Below are positions 14,798 through 16,635 of a stretch of DNA of 16,635 nt, piece after piece. The translations under genes were made by a program, and so were the position numbers. The stretch is taken from the NCBI GenBank assembly GCA_038230975.1, contig JBBRMF010000102.1, forward strand, positions 1 through 16,635, written 5' to 3'. Numbering within the stretch: the first letter of the stretch is position 1; each line of letters starts with the position of its first letter. This DNA is from JANXVV01 sp038230975 (GTDB lineage: Bacteria; Planctomycetota; Phycisphaerae; Tepidisphaerales; Tepidisphaeraceae). The notes under the pieces were generated by a model. That model did not search any database, was not told where the DNA came from, and saw only the letters and a list, made by a program, of their open reading frames with translations.

Positions 14798-16102
14798 ATG
14801 CCTTTGGGCAACACCATGACATCGAACGTTACCAATGTCACTACCTCAACGGACCTGGGAATCGATCGGTCCCAATCCCCGACTCCTACCCAGCCTCTTC
14901 GCGTGTTGTATGTCGACCACACCGCTATGCTCGGCGGAGGCGAAATTGCGCTGCTCAATCTCGTACGACACATCGACCTCAGCCGATTCACACCGGTAGT
15001 CGTGCTGTTCTCCGATGGTCCGCTGAAGCCGCTGCTCATTGAAGCCGAGGCCGAAGTCCATTTGCTGCCGCTTGATTCAACGGTGGTCAATACCCGCAAG
15101 GATACGCTGGGCGGGAAATCGATTTTCAAAATCGGGGTCGTATTTAAGACGATCCGATTTACCCTGCGACTTTCCCGATTCATGCGCAACCAGAAGATCG
15201 ACTTGGTCCACACCAACTCGCTCAAGGCCGACATTATTGGTGGTTTCGCGGCCAAATTGGCGCGAATTCCGTTGCTGTGGCATGTGCGGGATCGGATCGA
15301 AGACGACTATTTGCCGCCGATCGTGGCGGACGTGTTTCGCCGTTTGGCCAGGTGGCTGCCGGATTGTGTAATTGCGAACTCCGCAGCGACGCTTCAAACG
15401 CTTTCGAGAGTAAGGCTGGAACATTCGGCCGCCATCCACTCCGGCGTGGACTTTGATTCTCGGGTCAGCGTGGTGCACGACGGTACCCCTGAACGAAACG
15501 ATTCCCATTCCGAGGTCGGGAGCAAGAGCCCGTTAATCGGCCTGGTCGGTCGGATTAGTCCGTGGAAGGGCCAGCACATTTTTCTTCGCGCCGCCGCACA
15601 GGTGCTGCAAAAATTTCCGAACACTCGATTTCAGATCATCGGCGCCGCTCTATTTGACGAGGCGGAATACGAGAAGTTCGTGCGCGATATGGTGGTGTCG
15701 TCCAATCTGACCGAAGTGGTGGAGTTCACCGGATTTCGTAATGACGTGCCGCAGTTGGTCTCGAAACTCGACATCCTTGTCCACGCCTCCGTCGTGGGCG
15801 AGCCGTTCGGACAGGTCGTGATCGAAGGCATGGCCGCCGCCAAACCCGTGGTGGCGACACGGGGCGGCGGAGTGCCGGAGATCGTGATGGACGGGGAGAC
15901 TGGAATTCTCGTGCCCATGGGCGACGCCGACTCGATGGCCGGCGCGATCTGCCGGCTACTGGCTGATCCCATAGCAGCCGCAGAAATGGGGCGGCGCGGA
16001 CGCGAGCGCGTTCGCGATCATTTCACCATTCAAAGCACCGCCCGCAAAGTTGAGCGTCTGTACTATGAGGTGCTCAATCGCAGAGCCAAGTCCAAAAACT
16101 AA
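14798..16102 (+). CDS. GT4 family glycosyltransferase
   Basis: A GT-B enzyme of up to 434 residues. The conserved fold begins at residue 35, LRVLYVDHTAMLGGGEIALL, with the G-G-G-E loop; the preceding Thr/Ser-rich leader is not conserved in the family. Starts at ATG 14798 or ATG 14816 are both possible and no Shine-Dalgarno decides between them. The donor domain shows LIGLVGRISPWKGQHIFLRA and canonical E-x7-E EPFGQVVIE with E335 and E343 (counted from 14798), then RGGGVPEIVMDGETG. It is a retaining transferase, sugar unknown. The gene is relatively GC-rich like the epimerase. Its stop TAA at 16100-16102 overlaps the stop of the opposing fragment, leaving no room for a terminator. Confidence 0.92.
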   Translation: MPLGNTMTSNVTNVTTSTDLGIDRSQSPTPTQPLRVLYVDHTAMLGGGEIALLNLVRHIDLSRFTPVVVLFSDGPLKPLLIEAEAEVHLLPLDSTVVNTRKDTLGGKSIFKIGVVFKTIRFTLRLSRFMRNQKIDLVHTNSLKADIIGGFAAKLARIPLLWHVRDRIEDDYLPPIVADVFRRLARWLPDCVIANSAATLQTLSRVRLEHSAAIHSGVDFDSRVSVVHDGTPERNDSHSEVGSKSPLIGLVGRISPWKGQHIFLRAAAQVLQKFPNTRFQIIGAALFDEAEYEKFVRDMVVSSNLTEVVEFTGFRNDVPQLVSKLDILVHASVVGEPFGQVVIEGMAAAKPVVATRGGGVPEIVMDGETGILVPMGDADSMAGAICRLLADPIAAAEMGRRGRERVRDHFTIQSTARKVERLYYEVLNRRAKSKN

Positions 16103-16548
16103 TCGGTAATTCTGCGATTGCGTAATGGCCAGAACTCAACGATCGCCGCGCCGATCATCAGACTCAGACACACGTGCAGCGGATAGCTGTACCTCGCCTC
16201 GGGAAACGTGACAGCATGGATCGCCGTCACGTAAGCCATCACCATCAGTTGGGGCAAGAAACGCCTCAACTTCGATCTCCATCCCAAAACCAGCAGCGAC
16301 AGGGCACCGAGTCCAACGATCACGCGGCACGTGAGAATGCCGAAGGCCCGCCCGATGGTGTAGTACTCGCGGTAAGCAAACGGCCAGTCGATCGCCGGGT
16401 TGCCGATCCACATATACGCCGCCTTTTGCAGGCAATAGCGAACCCACAACGCCGGTTCAGATTTAATGGATTGAATCGCGCGCTGAGTGAACCAGCGGTA
16501 GTGTCCGTCAAGTTGCGCACATTCGATCAGCGGCCCTCCGCTGGAAGC
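16099..16548 (-). pseudogene. C-terminal fragment of a GT39/ArnT-like membrane glycosyltransferase
   Basis: The minus-strand frame gives about 150 residues ending at TAG (16101-16099). It reads GHYRWFTQRAIQSIKSEPAL and then LQKAAYMWIGNP, the loop that follows the last luminal domain in GT39-type proteins. Three hydrophobic helices follow, around FGILTCRVIVGLGALSLLVL, LPQLMVMAYVTAIHAV and YPLHVCLSLMIGAAIVEF, with EARYSYPLHV matching the conserved A-R-Y-x-x-P-L element. Such enzymes have 450-600 residues and transfer sugars from polyprenyl phosphate outside the inner membrane. Here the frame has no ATG near its beginning, turns into Arg/Pro-rich non-coding text and meets a stop at 16591-16593. 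A TTG at 16449 could start a 116-residue product, but without the catalytic first loop. It is most likely a truncated remnant. Confidence 0.7.
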
Positions 16549-16555
16549 TCGCGGC

Positions 16556-16635
16556 TTACGCGGCCGCGGGTTGATCCTCCTGCTCCTTCTCTAACTCGCT
16601 CAATCGCTTCATGTCCATATACCGACGCAGGCCCC
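16556..16635 (-). CDS. C-terminal tail of an unidentified minus-strand gene (cut by window edge)
   Basis: On the minus strand the frame entering from the right edge encodes 25 residues, including RRYMDMKRLSELEKEQED, and ends with an Ala-rich tail at TAA (16558-16556). It looks like a charged helical C-terminus of a real protein, but the family is not recognisable from so few residues. It ends only a few bases before the GT39-like fragment begins, in another frame. Either this is an intact neighbouring gene next to a deletion point, or its 3' end was itself joined to the fragment. Confidence 0.4.
   Translation of the reverse strand, partial: GLRRYMDMKRLSELEKEQEDQPAAA

Noticed and set aside
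14635..15255. A 206-codon minus-strand frame opposite the start of the last GT4 gene
   Set aside because: Most of it is the shadow of the GT4 gene. Only its last ~50 codons lie in the unassigned gap and they match no family I know.
1..16635. CRISPR arrays, tRNA or rRNA genes, transposases, riboswitches
   Set aside because: No regularly spaced repeats, cloverleaf-like genes, transposase motifs or long structured leaders were seen on reading both strands by eye.

Overview
The window is a dense polysaccharide-biosynthesis locus. Eleven intact genes and one gene entering from the left edge run on the plus strand with short gaps or overlaps. A converging minus-strand fragment closes the right end. 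Base composition is moderate (mid-50s % GC by eye), starts include ATG and GTG, and Shine-Dalgarno sequences are strong for some genes and absent for others. A Gram-negative environmental bacterium is the best fit. No gene here fixes the phylum; a planctomycete or relative is possible but unproven.

Layout. Bases 1-4466 hold two GT4-fold glycosyltransferases (the first cut by the window edge), a UDP-galactopyranose mutase (glf) and a Wzx-type flippase. Bases 4493-9638 hold a GT4 enzyme, a left-handed beta-helix acyltransferase, two more GT4-type enzymes and an FkbM-type methyltransferase. Bases 9658-9898 are a scar in which the first ~20 codons of a glycosyltransferase are fused out of frame to the last ~60 codons of a hexapeptide acetyltransferase. 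Bases 9895-13351 hold two glycosyltransferases and a protein resembling the STELLO/DUF288 family. After an AT-rich spacer comes a GC-rich epimerase of the CDP-paratose/tyvelose 2-epimerase type (13534-14592). It overlaps the stub of a family 2 glycosyltransferase that breaks off after 13 codons. A last GT4 enzyme ends at 16102, overlapping the stop of a minus-strand C-terminal fragment of a GT39/ArnT-like membrane glycosyltransferase. Beyond that, the window edge cuts the tail of another minus-strand gene.

How the genes fit together (inference). The glycosyltransferases would build a repeat unit on a lipid carrier at the inner face of the cytoplasmic membrane. Glf would supply UDP-galactofuranose and the epimerase another activated sugar. 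The acyltransferase and FkbM methyltransferase would decorate the unit, and the flippase would export it. No initiating phosphoglycosyltransferase, Wzy polymerase, Wzz or export machinery is visible, so the locus probably extends beyond the window.

The most notable observations are three independent gene-fragment junctions (about 9.7, 14.6 and 16.55 kb), which suggest turnover of the locus by illegitimate recombination without a visible mobile element, and the bacterial STELLO-like gene inside the cluster.
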